Source: Nitrosospira sp.
Lineage (GTDB): Bacteria > Pseudomonadota > Gammaproteobacteria > Burkholderiales > Nitrosomonadaceae
Reading direction: 5' to 3'
NCBI GenBank assembly: GCA_026399575.1
Contig: JAPLQS010000028.1
Location: forward strand, 1-64,000
DNA: 64,000 nucleotides
Shown here: piece after piece, positions 34,840 through 43,387 of the stretch
Layout: each line of letters begins with the position of its first letter
Numbering within the stretch: the first letter of the stretch is position 1
Position numbers and translations under genes: made by a program
The notes under the pieces: model-generated
Told to the model about the DNA's origin: nothing
The model's database searches: none
Seen by the model: only the letters and a program-made list of their open reading frames with translations

Positions 34840-35336
34840 TGAGTTTAACCAAGCCATGAGGTATGTTGGCGAGTGGTGAAGAATGAGCAGTTTACGCGTT
34901 TGTTCTGCTGCAGCTACTTGTAGGCCGGTGACCTATCGGTCGGTAGCCTGATTTCGTCATGTTACGACAGGCTTCTTCTGGTACAACTAAAACCTTCAGC
35001 ACATGATCTGAGTCTGAAGATCAAGATATGAAGAGTGACAGGGACGGGATTCACAGCTGGCAGATTTTTTTGGGCAGCAAGGGTGTGCGGGGGAAATCGC
35101 GAAAACTGGTTATTCTTCACCAAGCGCCGCCACTTTTCATGCTTAGGGGAATTAGCTATGCGCACGAGTTAAGGCGAAGCGGTGGATTTGGAGGAATGTG
35201 CCTGATTCAGAGTTATGGTCAGTTGAAGCAATGGATCTAGCATGGCTTGCAGCTCATTTACGGGGGGATTATCCGGGTCTTGTCCGTTGTACGGGTACTA
35301 TGAATAAGCGATGAGTTACAGTGGTTTTTTCCAGCC
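34840..35336. other. Intergenic region before the di-heme genes
   Basis: About 500 bp with no gene I can support. A 70-codon plus frame (35028-35240) has no family resemblance. An imperfect inverted repeat around ACCTATCGGTCGGT (34931-34944) could be an operator. The promoter of the di-heme/P450 cluster should lie here, but I see no strong consensus. Confidence 0.4.
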
Positions 35337-37445
35337 ATGATGCCGTGCAAGGGAAGTGCTGTGGTAACCAGGAAAGCAAAAATTGCAAAATGCAGTTTGG
35401 GATGGGCTGTTATATTTTTGCTGGCCTTCCTGGCATTGGCGACAGTTTGGATAACCATCGGTGTATTCTCCCGAATGTATGAATTCCGGGACGATGATGC
35501 CGATCGTGGCGCTGCTACGGTCGAAATAAACAAGTTCGGCGACAGCTTTTCCAAGACGGCATATCTGGCTCAGGGCTGGTCAGAGTCAGACAGTCTATGG
35601 TTCTACAGCACCACACAGGGCTCCAACTTGCTACCCTATGGTTTTTTCTTGGTGCTGGAGCAGGCGGATTCCCAAGTCGTGTTCCGTAGCAATGAAAACA
35701 TTAACCGCTATGGTTATCTGCCACAAAACCCCACCATCAGTAACCCGGATGGCCTGCCCGTAGGAATGGTGCGTGACGAGTACCAGGGCAAGCAATTCAT
35801 GGGCTTTACCTGCGCCGCATGCCATACCACCCAGATCAACTACGGGGATGTCGGTATCCGTGTCGACGGTGGCCCGGCTAATTCGGATATGGAAACCTTC
35901 ATGGTCGATTTAGCAAAAGCCATGCATGCCACCTTAGACGATCCGGAAAAACGCAGCCGCTTTGTTGCCAATGCGCTGAAACAAGGTAGTTACGACAACG
36001 CTAAAGATGTGCTGGCCGACTTGGGGAAATACGCGCAACGTATCAAGACCTATACTATCGTTAACGCCCCCCGGGATACAAAACGGCCGTTAACTCACTA
36101 TGGTTATGCGCGGCTGGACGCGTTCGGACGCATCTATAACCGAGTGCTCGAGCACATTATGAGCGCGCAACAACTGCGTGAATTGCTGGCCGAGACCCTT
36201 TCTCCGGAAGCGCTGGCCGAGGTCATGGCAGGGGTGGAGCCGGTGCTGAGCAGCAATGATCGCGACCACATTATCGAGCGTATCCAAGAGTACCTGACCG
36301 GCAAACAGATCATCGAACTGCGCAATAAAATCTACAACCCGGCCGATGCGCCGGTAAGTTATCCCTTCCTGTGGGATATCCCACAGCATGACTATGTGCA
36401 ATGGAATGGAAGAGTCGACAACAGTGGTATCGGCCCAATGGCTCGCAATGCCGGCCAAGTCATAGGCGTATTTGGTACGCTGGACTGGCAGGAAAAGAAC
36501 GGCATAACCCTGTCCTCGGTCTTGGGTGGCCAAGGCTTTGGTGACAAGCATATCGACTTCCAATCCTCGATCAATATTCGCAATTTGCGCCGGGTGGAAA
36601 AGCAATTACGCAAGTTGACATCACCGCTTTGGCCGGAACATATCCTGCCCAGGATCGATAACACCCGGCTGACCAATGGCGCAGAACTGTTCACCCGTTA
36701 CTGCGCATCGTGCCACGATAGGATTGATCGCACGAGCCTCGACCGTCGCGTGGTAGCCAAGATGATCGCGGTCTCGTCGATAGAAACCGACTCCAAGACA
36801 GCTGCAAACAGCGCGCAATTTGCCGGTTACAGCGGCATTCTGCGAAACCAGTATGTCAGTGTCGGTGTGGGCGATATCTTGTTGCAACGTCAGGCACCCG
36901 TGGTTGCACTGCTCACGTCCGCCACCCGCAACGTGGTCACCACACCCGATAAAGACAAGTGGTTTATACAGCGTTGGGCCGAGCGGCTACTTGATTTTGC
37001 GCATACGTTTTTTGACAATGAAGTTCAGTCCTCGCTCAAACGCGGCGACTATACCCCGGATACCACGACCAACCCCTTTGCCTCGCTAATGGCTTACAAA
37101 GCCCGCCCCCTTAATGGCATCTGGGCAACCGCACCGTATCTGCATAATGGTTCCGTGCCAACGCTGTATGACGTGCTACTGCCAAAGAGACAAGCTGATG
37201 ACCCGGCGGATGGCGAGTACCGGCCGGACGAATTCATGGTCGGTTCGCGTGAGTTCGATCCGGTGAAGGTTGGCCTAAAATCGGCGGGTTACGACGGCTT
37301 CCTGTTCCGTACCAGCATTTGGGGCAACTACAATAGTGGCCACGAGTATGCTTCTGGCCGCACCCCACAATCGGACGGAACGATGCTGCCGGCCTTGACC
37401 AAGGAGCAGCGTATGGATTTGCTCGAATACCTTAAATCCTTATAG
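35337..37445 (+). CDS. Membrane-anchored di-heme c cytochrome, RoxA/OdsA-like oxygenase family
   Basis: A 702-residue protein with one N-terminal membrane anchor (WAVIFLLAFLALATVWITIG) and a periplasmic part with two c-heme sites, CAACH at residue 159 and CASCH at 456. Size, heme spacing and blocks such as WFYSTTQGSNLLPY and YPFLWDIPQHDYVQWNG fit the large di-heme family that holds rubber oxygenase RoxA and the tandem fatty-acid dioxygenase/diol synthase of Pseudomonas aeruginosa, rather than short CcpA/MauG peroxidases. A GTG at 35361 behind GGGAAG is an alternative start. A roughly 60% identical paralogue follows. The substrate is unknown. Confidence 0.8.
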   Translation: MMPCKGSAVVTRKAKIAKCSLGWAVIFLLAFLALATVWITIGVFSRMYEFRDDDADRGAATVEINKFGDSFSKTAYLAQGWSESDSLWFYSTTQGSNLLPYGFFLVLEQADSQVVFRSNENINRYGYLPQNPTISNPDGLPVGMVRDEYQGKQFMGFTCAACHTTQINYGDVGIRVDGGPANSDMETFMVDLAKAMHATLDDPEKRSRFVANALKQGSYDNAKDVLADLGKYAQRIKTYTIVNAPRDTKRPLTHYGYARLDAFGRIYNRVLEHIMSAQQLRELLAETLSPEALAEVMAGVEPVLSSNDRDHIIERIQEYLTGKQIIELRNKIYNPADAPVSYPFLWDIPQHDYVQWNGRVDNSGIGPMARNAGQVIGVFGTLDWQEKNGITLSSVLGGQGFGDKHIDFQSSINIRNLRRVEKQLRKLTSPLWPEHILPRIDNTRLTNGAELFTRYCASCHDRIDRTSLDRRVVAKMIAVSSIETDSKTAANSAQFAGYSGILRNQYVSVGVGDILLQRQAPVVALLTSATRNVVTTPDKDKWFIQRWAERLLDFAHTFFDNEVQSSLKRGDYTPDTTTNPFASLMAYKARPLNGIWATAPYLHNGSVPTLYDVLLPKRQADDPADGEYRPDEFMVGSREFDPVKVGLKSAGYDGFLFRTSIWGNYNSGHEYASGRTPQSDGTMLPALTKEQRMDLLEYLKSL

Positions 37446-37792
37446 TCATACAAGGAAGGAATCATGATCAGCCATTGGGAATTTTGCTGCTTCATGACTG
37501 GCTATGACTGGCTATGATTTAATATGATTTAATCGATATAGTGCCAGGAAGGTGTCAGAGTGCATTATTTGCTCAATTCTTTCCAACACAAGTGATCAAG
37601 ATTTGAAGCGTCAACATGTCATCCGGTAGAATTCGTATCCGTATTACCAACTTTATATTGATTAAACTTCCAAATAATGTTGCTGTTTCATTCGGCTTCG
37701 TATAAACATAAATTATCGGCCTAGCCGGGTATTTGACCGGAGTCGTCGATAGCACTATTCCCGGAAACTTTATTTTGCCTTAGGGAGGCATC
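37446..37792. other. Gap between the paralogous cytochromes with 10 bp tandem repeats
   Basis: A 347 bp gap without a gene. At 37494-37533 lie four consecutive 10 bp units, ATGACTGGCT twice then ATGATTTAAT twice. The rest is A+T-rich compared with the flanks and probably carries a separate promoter for the second cytochrome. AGGGAGG (37783-37789) is the ribosome binding site for the next gene. Confidence 0.6.
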
Positions 37793-39850
37793 GTGAAACA
37801 ATCTTCTGTAACGTCAATAAGACGGCATCCATTGTTTATTCCTGCTTTGCTTCTTATCAGCATGGTCCTGCCTGCCTGCGCGACGCTCTCGGATGACGAC
37901 CCTGAGCGTGGTGCAACTACCGTCAAACAGGATATTTTTGGCGACAGCTTCACGACGATAAAGTACCTTGATCAAGGCTGGAGCCCTGCCGACAGTTCGT
38001 GGTTTTACACCACCACTCAGGGATCAAATATGATGCCGTACGATTTCTTCCTGGAGTTGGAACAAGTCGGCAAATCCGAATTGTTTCGCGCTTACGAGAA
38101 TATGAATCGCTATCGTTATTTGCCGCAGAAAGCCAGCTTCAATAACCCGGATGCATTGCCGGTTGGCTGGGTAAAGGATGACTACAAGGGGAAAAATTAT
38201 GTCGGTTTGACCTGTGCTGCTTGTCACACCGGGCAGATAAATTACCGAGGTACTGGCATACGGATCGATGGCGGGCCGGCGAGTGCGGATATGGAAACCT
38301 TGATGATAGATATCGTTCATGCCATGCAGTCGACTATGAGCGACGAAGTTGTTCGAACTCGGTTTGTCAAGAATGTATTGGCACGTGGCAATTACGTCGC
38401 AGAAACTGAGGTACTCAATGACCTTAAAAAATATCATCGACGCCTCGAGACATACATCATAGTCAATCATAGCAAGACCAAATATGGCTATGCGCGGCTG
38501 GACGCGTTTGGGCGTATCTATAACCGGGTTCTTGAGCACATCATAAACGAGAGGGAGCTGAGGGAATTATTGCGTGACCACAAGATAATGCGCGATGACG
38601 GAATGACGGAAGAAGAGCTGAATTCAATTCTGCAAGATGCGGATAAAGTCCTCAGCAGCGAGCAGCGTGACCACATCGTCGAACGCCTTTCCAAAGTTCT
38701 GACCAAATGGCAACTCGGACGGTTGCGAAAAGAGCTGTTTAATCCACCCGACGCGCCAGTTAGCTATCCCTTTCTGTGGGATATCCCGCAGCACGATTAT
38801 GTGCAATGGAATGGCATAGCAGCCAATGCTGGACTGGGCCCGGTTGGGCGTAATACGGGGGAAGTGATTGGAGTGTTCGGTACACTTGACTGGGCAGAAG
38901 CAGAAAGAGCCACGCTGTCCACGCTTATTGGCGGGCAGGCCTCGGGAAACACTCGTGTAAGTTTCGATTCCTCCGTTAATGTGCACAACCTGCGCCGTAT
39001 CGAATCACGCCTTCGGGGGCTGCAGTCTCCGCAATGGCCGGAAGAAGTTCTCGGAGTTATTGACAAGAGCAGCGCTTTGCGTGGAGAGCGTTTATTCAAT
39101 CGCTATTGCGAAAGTTGCCATGTAGAAATTGACCGTACTGCGGCTGATCGCCGTGTCGTAGCGCACATGTCGAGGGTCAGCGATGTCGGTACCGATCCCA
39201 AGATGGCTGCTAACAGTTTCAGATATCAAGGCTTGTCTGGTATTTTGCGGAATCAGTATGTGGGCGTTGGCGTGGGTGATATTCTGCTCAATCGGCAGGC
39301 CCCAGTCGCAGCGCTGCTGACCAAAGCGACCTTGAACGTGGTTGCCACTCCCGATCCAGACAAATGGTTTCTGCGCCGTTGGACCGACTGGATTAGTGAT
39401 CTGGCCTCCGCGTTTTTTCATAATGAGATCAAACCTTCAATCAAGCATGGAAATTATGATCCAGACACTACGGCCAATCCGCTCTCTTCGCTGAATTCCT
39501 ACAAGGCGCGATCATTGAACGGTGTCTGGGCGACTGCACCCTATTTACACAATGGCTCCGTGCCAACGCTCTACGATTTGCTGTTGCCAAAAAAACGTCC
39601 GGGTGATCCGCAAGACGGTGAATACCGTCCAGACAAATTTGAAGTTGGATCTCGCGAATTCGACCCAATCAGAGTGGGCCTAAGAAGCAGCGAATATGAA
39701 GGTTTTACTTTCGACACCAGTTTTCCGGGTAATAGCAATGCCGGGCACGAGTATGCATCCGGACACACTGCGCAGACTGCTGGCGAAATTCTGCCGGCGC
39801 TGACCAAAGAACAACGCCTGGATTTGCTGGAATATTTGAAGACTCTATAA
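37793..39850 (+). CDS. Di-heme c cytochrome lipoprotein, RoxA/OdsA-like oxygenase family
   Basis: A 685-residue paralogue of the preceding gene. Its N-terminus is a lipoprotein signal with lipobox VLPAC, so it should be anchored by lipid instead of a helix. Heme sites are CAACH at residue 141 and CESCH at 439. The same core blocks occur (WFYTTTQGSNMMPY, YPFLWDIPQHDYVQWNG, ATAPYLHNGSVPTLYD). The start is GTG with AGGGAGG upstream. Two differently anchored paralogues in tandem recall the two-enzyme dioxygenase/diol synthase pair in Pseudomonas. P450 follows 50 bp downstream. Confidence 0.8.
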   Translation: MKQSSVTSIRRHPLFIPALLLISMVLPACATLSDDDPERGATTVKQDIFGDSFTTIKYLDQGWSPADSSWFYTTTQGSNMMPYDFFLELEQVGKSELFRAYENMNRYRYLPQKASFNNPDALPVGWVKDDYKGKNYVGLTCAACHTGQINYRGTGIRIDGGPASADMETLMIDIVHAMQSTMSDEVVRTRFVKNVLARGNYVAETEVLNDLKKYHRRLETYIIVNHSKTKYGYARLDAFGRIYNRVLEHIINERELRELLRDHKIMRDDGMTEEELNSILQDADKVLSSEQRDHIVERLSKVLTKWQLGRLRKELFNPPDAPVSYPFLWDIPQHDYVQWNGIAANAGLGPVGRNTGEVIGVFGTLDWAEAERATLSTLIGGQASGNTRVSFDSSVNVHNLRRIESRLRGLQSPQWPEEVLGVIDKSSALRGERLFNRYCESCHVEIDRTAADRRVVAHMSRVSDVGTDPKMAANSFRYQGLSGILRNQYVGVGVGDILLNRQAPVAALLTKATLNVVATPDPDKWFLRRWTDWISDLASAFFHNEIKPSIKHGNYDPDTTANPLSSLNSYKARSLNGVWATAPYLHNGSVPTLYDLLLPKKRPGDPQDGEYRPDKFEVGSREFDPIRVGLRSSEYEGFTFDTSFPGNSNAGHEYASGHTAQTAGEILPALTKEQRLDLLEYLKTL

Positions 39851-39900
39851 TCCGAATCAATCGTAATCAACGATATCTGTCATATACAAAGGGGCCACCG

Positions 39901-41184
39901 ATGAGTGCAAGCACAAGCCATTACCTGGAACAATATGACGCAGCTGCTGATGTAGACAAGTTTCCAATGGTGCGTCGTTGGATTGATACAGAGCCGCTGC
40001 CATTGTTCAAGGAACTACGTGAGAAACGGCCCATACTGGTGACTCCGCAATGTACTCTGCTCACTCGCTTTGACGATGTCAGGGAGGTGCTGAGCATGCC
40101 CAAAGTGTTCACGGTTGCCCCTTATGTCCCGAAAATGGGCGATTACATGATGGCGCATGATGATGACCCCCTGCACACCCGCGAGAAATCGCTGATGCAG
40201 TGCATGTTGAACCGTGATGATCTTCCGGCAGTGCGCGCCTTGGTGGCGGATATTGCCAAGGAAATACTCGATGCCGCCAATGGCCATATTGATGTGGTCA
40301 ATGAATACTGCCGCATGGTGCCGGCGACACTGGTGCGAAAATACTTCGGGCTTACCGGCGCGAAACGGCGTGACTTGATCGAGTGGTCTTACTGGAACCA
40401 GTACGATACCTTTCACAACCAGCCCTTCGATTTATTGCCGCCAGAAAAATCCAAATATGTGATTGATCGCCATAACGAAACTTCCAAACAGCTCGGGAAA
40501 TTCATACTCGAACTCATCGCCCGCCGTTTTCTGGAAGTGAAGGCAGAAGAAATAACGCTATCGACTCTGGTGCGACTGGACGACGATATCGTCACGAGAA
40601 TGTTACGCACAGATTACCCAAAACAGCTTGATTTCGACATCAAGCGCTTGGGAATTAATGCAGGCGGTTTGTTGATTGGCGCAATTGAAACCACCTCACA
40701 GGCAGTTGCACAGGTACTCCAGTATCTGCTTGAACGTCCGGAATGGCTTATCAGGGCAAAAAGTGCTGCACAGCAGGACGCGCCCACTGAATTCGATGGC
40801 ATCGTGTGGGAGGCCTTGCGCTTTGTGCCGATTACTCCCTATCTGTTTCGTACAACTGCCAGTGATTACACTGCTGCCAAAGGCACAGATCATGAAACCG
40901 TCCTCCGTGCAGGTACCTATGTCTTGCCAGTGACCTTGTCAGCGACGTTCGATGAACGGGCATTTGAATCTCCGGATGAATTTATTCCACAACGCAACTG
41001 GTACAACTATTTCCATTTTGGTTTCGGCAGTCATGAATGCCTGGGACGTTACGTGGGCATGGTGATGATTCCGGAGATGGTGCGCCAAGTATTGATCCGG
41101 CCGGAGATACAGGCCAGAAGTAGCATTGACTACAAAGCGGGACCTTTCCCGGAACAATACGATCTATTCTGGAGCACGCTGTAG
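39901..41184 (+). CDS. Cytochrome P450
   Basis: A 427-residue soluble P450. The heme-thiolate motif is FHFGFGSHECLG with the ligand Cys at about residue 380, the I-helix motif is IGAIETTSQA, and the K-helix ExxR is WEALR. AAAGGGG precedes the ATG. The gene follows the two di-heme cytochromes in the same direction, so all three may act on one lipophilic substrate. No ferredoxin or reductase gene is adjacent, so electrons come from elsewhere or it uses peroxide, for example a hydroperoxide made by the di-heme proteins (inference). Confidence 0.93.
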   Translation: MSASTSHYLEQYDAAADVDKFPMVRRWIDTEPLPLFKELREKRPILVTPQCTLLTRFDDVREVLSMPKVFTVAPYVPKMGDYMMAHDDDPLHTREKSLMQCMLNRDDLPAVRALVADIAKEILDAANGHIDVVNEYCRMVPATLVRKYFGLTGAKRRDLIEWSYWNQYDTFHNQPFDLLPPEKSKYVIDRHNETSKQLGKFILELIARRFLEVKAEEITLSTLVRLDDDIVTRMLRTDYPKQLDFDIKRLGINAGGLLIGAIETTSQAVAQVLQYLLERPEWLIRAKSAAQQDAPTEFDGIVWEALRFVPITPYLFRTTASDYTAAKGTDHETVLRAGTYVLPVTLSATFDERAFESPDEFIPQRNWYNYFHFGFGSHECLGRYVGMVMIPEMVRQVLIRPEIQARSSIDYKAGPFPEQYDLFWSTL

Positions 41185-41328
41185 GGTATGAGGTTGCAAT
41201 AAATCAACTCATAAACATATCGATAAATTAATTGGTGACTTACATTGAAAAACAGGATTGCTGCTTTCTGAAGACGGTGATTCCAGACAGAAAGGCTACC
41301 AGGCGCTACTTATTGAGGAGTGACCCAG

Positions 41329-41514
41329 ATGAAAAAACTTGATGCGTTTGAGAAAGGTATCTTGGCAGCTTATGAAAAAGGCAAGTTTAAATCCACCTCT
41401 CCTTCAAAAGCAGAATTGGCGAAATTCAAGGCCGCTGCTACAGCCACCTTCCTCAAGGAAAAACGGATCAACATCCGCCTTGCTACGCCAAATTTGTGGC
41501 TGGGCATCTTGTAA
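41329..41514 (+). pseudogene. Truncated CopG-type antitoxin
   Basis: The 61-residue product matches the N-terminal half of CopG-type antitoxins of type II toxin-antitoxin systems: KKLDAFEKGILAAYEKGKFK, then FKAAATATFLKEKRINIRLA. Family members continue with a GIPYQTLI helix and run to about 90-100 residues. Here the frame ends just after TPNLWLGIL, so the C-terminal half of the DNA-binding and dimer region is missing. GAGGAG lies 8 bases before ATG 41329. No toxin gene is adjacent. It ends 55 bp before an attC-like repeat, a placement seen for antitoxins in integron cassettes. Confidence 0.7.
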
Positions 41515-41569
41515 GCCACCGTCCAGTCTATTTCTCGTTCAAGCGGGATGCACCGGAAGCGCCGCACCG

Positions 41570-41735
41570 ACCTAACAGGGTTGCGAATTGACGAATTCGG
41601 GGAGCGGCGCGCAGCGCCGACTATTCCCTCATTCGAGCGGACACCGCTTCGCAGTTGCGTCCGCTCGAAAATCTCAATGCAATGCTCGCATCTCAATTTT
41701 CTCGGTGTACCGCTCAATTCGCGTCCCCGTTAGGC
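41570..41735 (+). repeat. 166 bp palindromic attC-like repeat, copy 1
   Basis: The site begins ACCTAAC (fits RYYYAAC) and ends GTTAGGC (fits GTTRRRY). Inside, the arms continue to pair: GGG..GCGAATTGA near the left end with TCAATTCGC..CCC near the right end. A perfect 10 bp stem TCGAGCGGAC (41633-41642) / GTCCGCTCGA (41659-41668) lies in the middle. The upstream word CGTTCAAGCGGGATGC resembles flanks of known gene-cassette sites. The preceding gene ends 55 bp before and the next starts 29 bp after. A copy of the same length lies at 43388. Confidence 0.75.
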
Positions 41736-41764
41736 GGCCAGCGAAAATAGGATAGGGATTGAAT

Positions 41765-42790
41765 ATGGATGATCTAAGGTTTCTTCCGTTCTATGAGCGA
41801 CTGATTATACGATTCCCAGGGTACCTTATTGGGAAGATCTTGGTTTCCACACTTCTTGGACTCGCATTTCTAGTGAGTCATTACGTGAGTATCGGAAATA
41901 AAGTCTTCGAGGACTGGAGTTGGTTCCTTAGTGTCTTGATCACCACCGCCATGCTCTGTCTCTATTACGCAACCCATACTCTACGGACTCTGCTTCCTGA
42001 AATGGATGTGCGTTTACGCCCTGATGGCAATGAAGTCTATATGGCCACACTAAGGCGCATCCTTTCGGATCGTCATTTTGTTCTAGCAGGATTCTTCTTT
42101 GGCTTATTGAACTGTGGGGTTGGGTATTCCTTCGGGCTCCCCTACTCCAAAGGGCTCGCAGTCGTTACAATTTTGAGTGGATATTTTCTTGCCGGATTTG
42201 TGTGCGGCATGGCAGTTTTTGGGATCTACGGCATCTCCGTTTTGATCAGCGCGTTCTCTCGGAAGGCAAAACACTCCTTCGACTTCACATCACCGGATCG
42301 TTGTGGGGGAACACTGTTTCTGGGCGAAGCGCTCATCATATTCAGTTCGGTTACGCTAATCGTTGGGGTCATGATCTCAGTTTATATACTGAAAACCCCT
42401 TGGGAAGGGGATGACACGGGGTGGATTAGGGCGCTCAAATATTTATGGATAGTATTTCCCTATGTGATGTCTCTGGTCGCCTTGATCGCCCCTGTGGTTC
42501 CAATTAATAATGAACTAAGGCAGTACAAGATGGAACAAGAAGCCATGCTCCAAGATCGTTTGACTGAAATTTGCAAATGCCTTGAAAAAAATAAACTCGA
42601 TGCGGCTGAACGGAGGGATTTGCGTGAAGACTATGAATTTCAACAGAGTATCCGAAAGTATCTCCATGGAATGCGAACATGGCCCTATGGCGTGGGCGAG
42701 AATCTAAAATACCTCGCAGTTTTTGTTGCCAATTTATTCGCAACGGTGGATAGTGCTTCATCGTGGATGAGTAAGATTTCCATTTCGTAG
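41765..42790 (+). CDS. Unknown polytopic membrane protein
   Basis: A 341-residue membrane protein that I cannot assign to a family. Hydrophobic helices lie at about residues 22-42, 50-70, 100-122, 130-155, 186-208 and 224-246. A charged, coiled-coil-like cytoplasmic segment follows (YKMEQEAMLQDRLTEICKCL), and one more hydrophobic stretch near the C-terminus. ATG 41765 has AGGATAGGG upstream. It lies between two attC-like sites (41570-41735 and 42823-42885), the exact layout of a gene cassette. Confidence 0.75.
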   Translation: MDDLRFLPFYERLIIRFPGYLIGKILVSTLLGLAFLVSHYVSIGNKVFEDWSWFLSVLITTAMLCLYYATHTLRTLLPEMDVRLRPDGNEVYMATLRRILSDRHFVLAGFFFGLLNCGVGYSFGLPYSKGLAVVTILSGYFLAGFVCGMAVFGIYGISVLISAFSRKAKHSFDFTSPDRCGGTLFLGEALIIFSSVTLIVGVMISVYILKTPWEGDDTGWIRALKYLWIVFPYVMSLVALIAPVVPINNELRQYKMEQEAMLQDRLTEICKCLEKNKLDAAERRDLREDYEFQQSIRKYLHGMRTWPYGVGENLKYLAVFVANLFATVDSASSWMSKISIS

Positions 42791-42822
42791 AGTAGCCGTT
42801 GCGCAAGGCACGGTTAGAAGGC

Positions 42823-42885
42823 GCCTAACCACATGCTGCACCGGACCGCCGACAAGCGACGGTCAGTGAGCTTCGCCGTTTAGGC
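42823..42885 (+). repeat. 63 bp attC-like site
   Basis: Starts GCCTAAC and ends GTTTAGGC, which pair with one bulged base. An inner pair (GCACCGGACC with GGTCAGTGAGC) is imperfect, as in attC sites. It starts 33 bp after the stop of the membrane-protein gene. Its sequence differs from the 166 bp repeats, as expected for unrelated cassettes. The last T insertion weakens the match to the GTTRRRY box. Confidence 0.55.
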
Positions 42886-42886
42886 C

Positions 42887-42965
42887 GTAGAAAAACCCCT
42901 GATGAAAGATCGGGGCTGCAATGAACAAGAACTGGTTTGCTCGACCCCTCAAGGGGTTTTTCTAC
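42887..42965. mobile_element. 79 bp miniature inverted-repeat element
   Basis: GTAGAAAAACCCCT (42887-42900) and its exact reverse complement (42952-42965) bound 79 bp. If the target duplication is TA, the inner repeat is GAAAAACCCCT, which would fit an IS630/Tc1-type MITE; this is inference. Each end also forms a GC hairpin followed by TTTTT reading outward, so it can stop transcription from both sides. It lies between the 63 bp attC-like site and the DUF3024 pseudogene. Confidence 0.6.
42944..42962 (+). terminator. Rho-independent terminator in the miniature element
   Basis: ACCCC (42944-42948) and GGGGT (42953-42957) pair around TCAA, followed by TTTTTC. The mirror-image structure at the left end acts on the minus strand. 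Confidence 0.6.
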
Positions 42966-42987
42966 AGCATCGTTATGTGGCAAGAGC

Positions 42988-43335
42988 ATGGCGTTGAACG
43001 ACGTTGAGCAGAAGCGAATCGAGAAAGCAGTCGGTGCATTAGTCGAGAAGCGCCGGCCACCCCCACATATTCGCCCCAAGCTCGATTTGGGTTTCGCGTC
43101 TCAGGCCAGAGCGTTGAGCTGCTCGAGATTCGTCCGCAGTGGGATCGGCCGGAGATAAAGCGTGAGAACTCTTTCGCCAAAGCTGCCATTGTCCGGACTC
43201 AAGGGTTGTGGAAGGTGTACTGGAAGCGCGCCGATTTGAAGTGGCACAGCTACGAACCCGCACTGGAAGTTGCGGCTAGCGAAGAATTTCTGGCCGTAGT
43301 GCAACAGGACGAGTATGGCTGTTATCTTCGGGTAG
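42988..43335 (+). pseudogene. DUF3024 protein gene with two compensating frameshifts
   Basis: Frame 1 from ATG 42988 reads MALNDVEQKRIEKAVGALVE and PPPHIRPKLDLGF, the DUF3024 N-terminus. At about 43095 one base is missing and the protein continues in another frame (LLEIRPQWDRPEIKRENSF, WKVYWKRADLKWHSYEP, EEFLAVVQQDEYGC). At about 43324 one extra base removes the expected FFG-stop; without it TAG at 43333-43335 would end the protein. Apart from these two changes the reading is intact, so inactivation is recent or due to assembly errors. The shifted frame continues to 43409. DUF3024 function is unknown. Confidence 0.75.
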
Positions 43336-43387
43336 GCTTGCCACATAGCTTGGCGTCCCACTCGGACGCGCCGGAAGCGCCGCGCCG

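Noticed and set aside
34931-34944. TetR-like operator around ACCTATCGGTCGGT
   Set aside because: The palindrome is imperfect and no regulator gene is adjacent; kept only as a remark.
35028-35240. 70-codon plus frame before the first di-heme gene
   Set aside because: No ribosome binding site and no family; treated as non-coding.
35337-39850. The two di-heme proteins as ordinary CcpA/MauG cytochrome c peroxidases
   Set aside because: They are about twice the length, with heme sites about 300 residues apart, matching the large RoxA-type family better.
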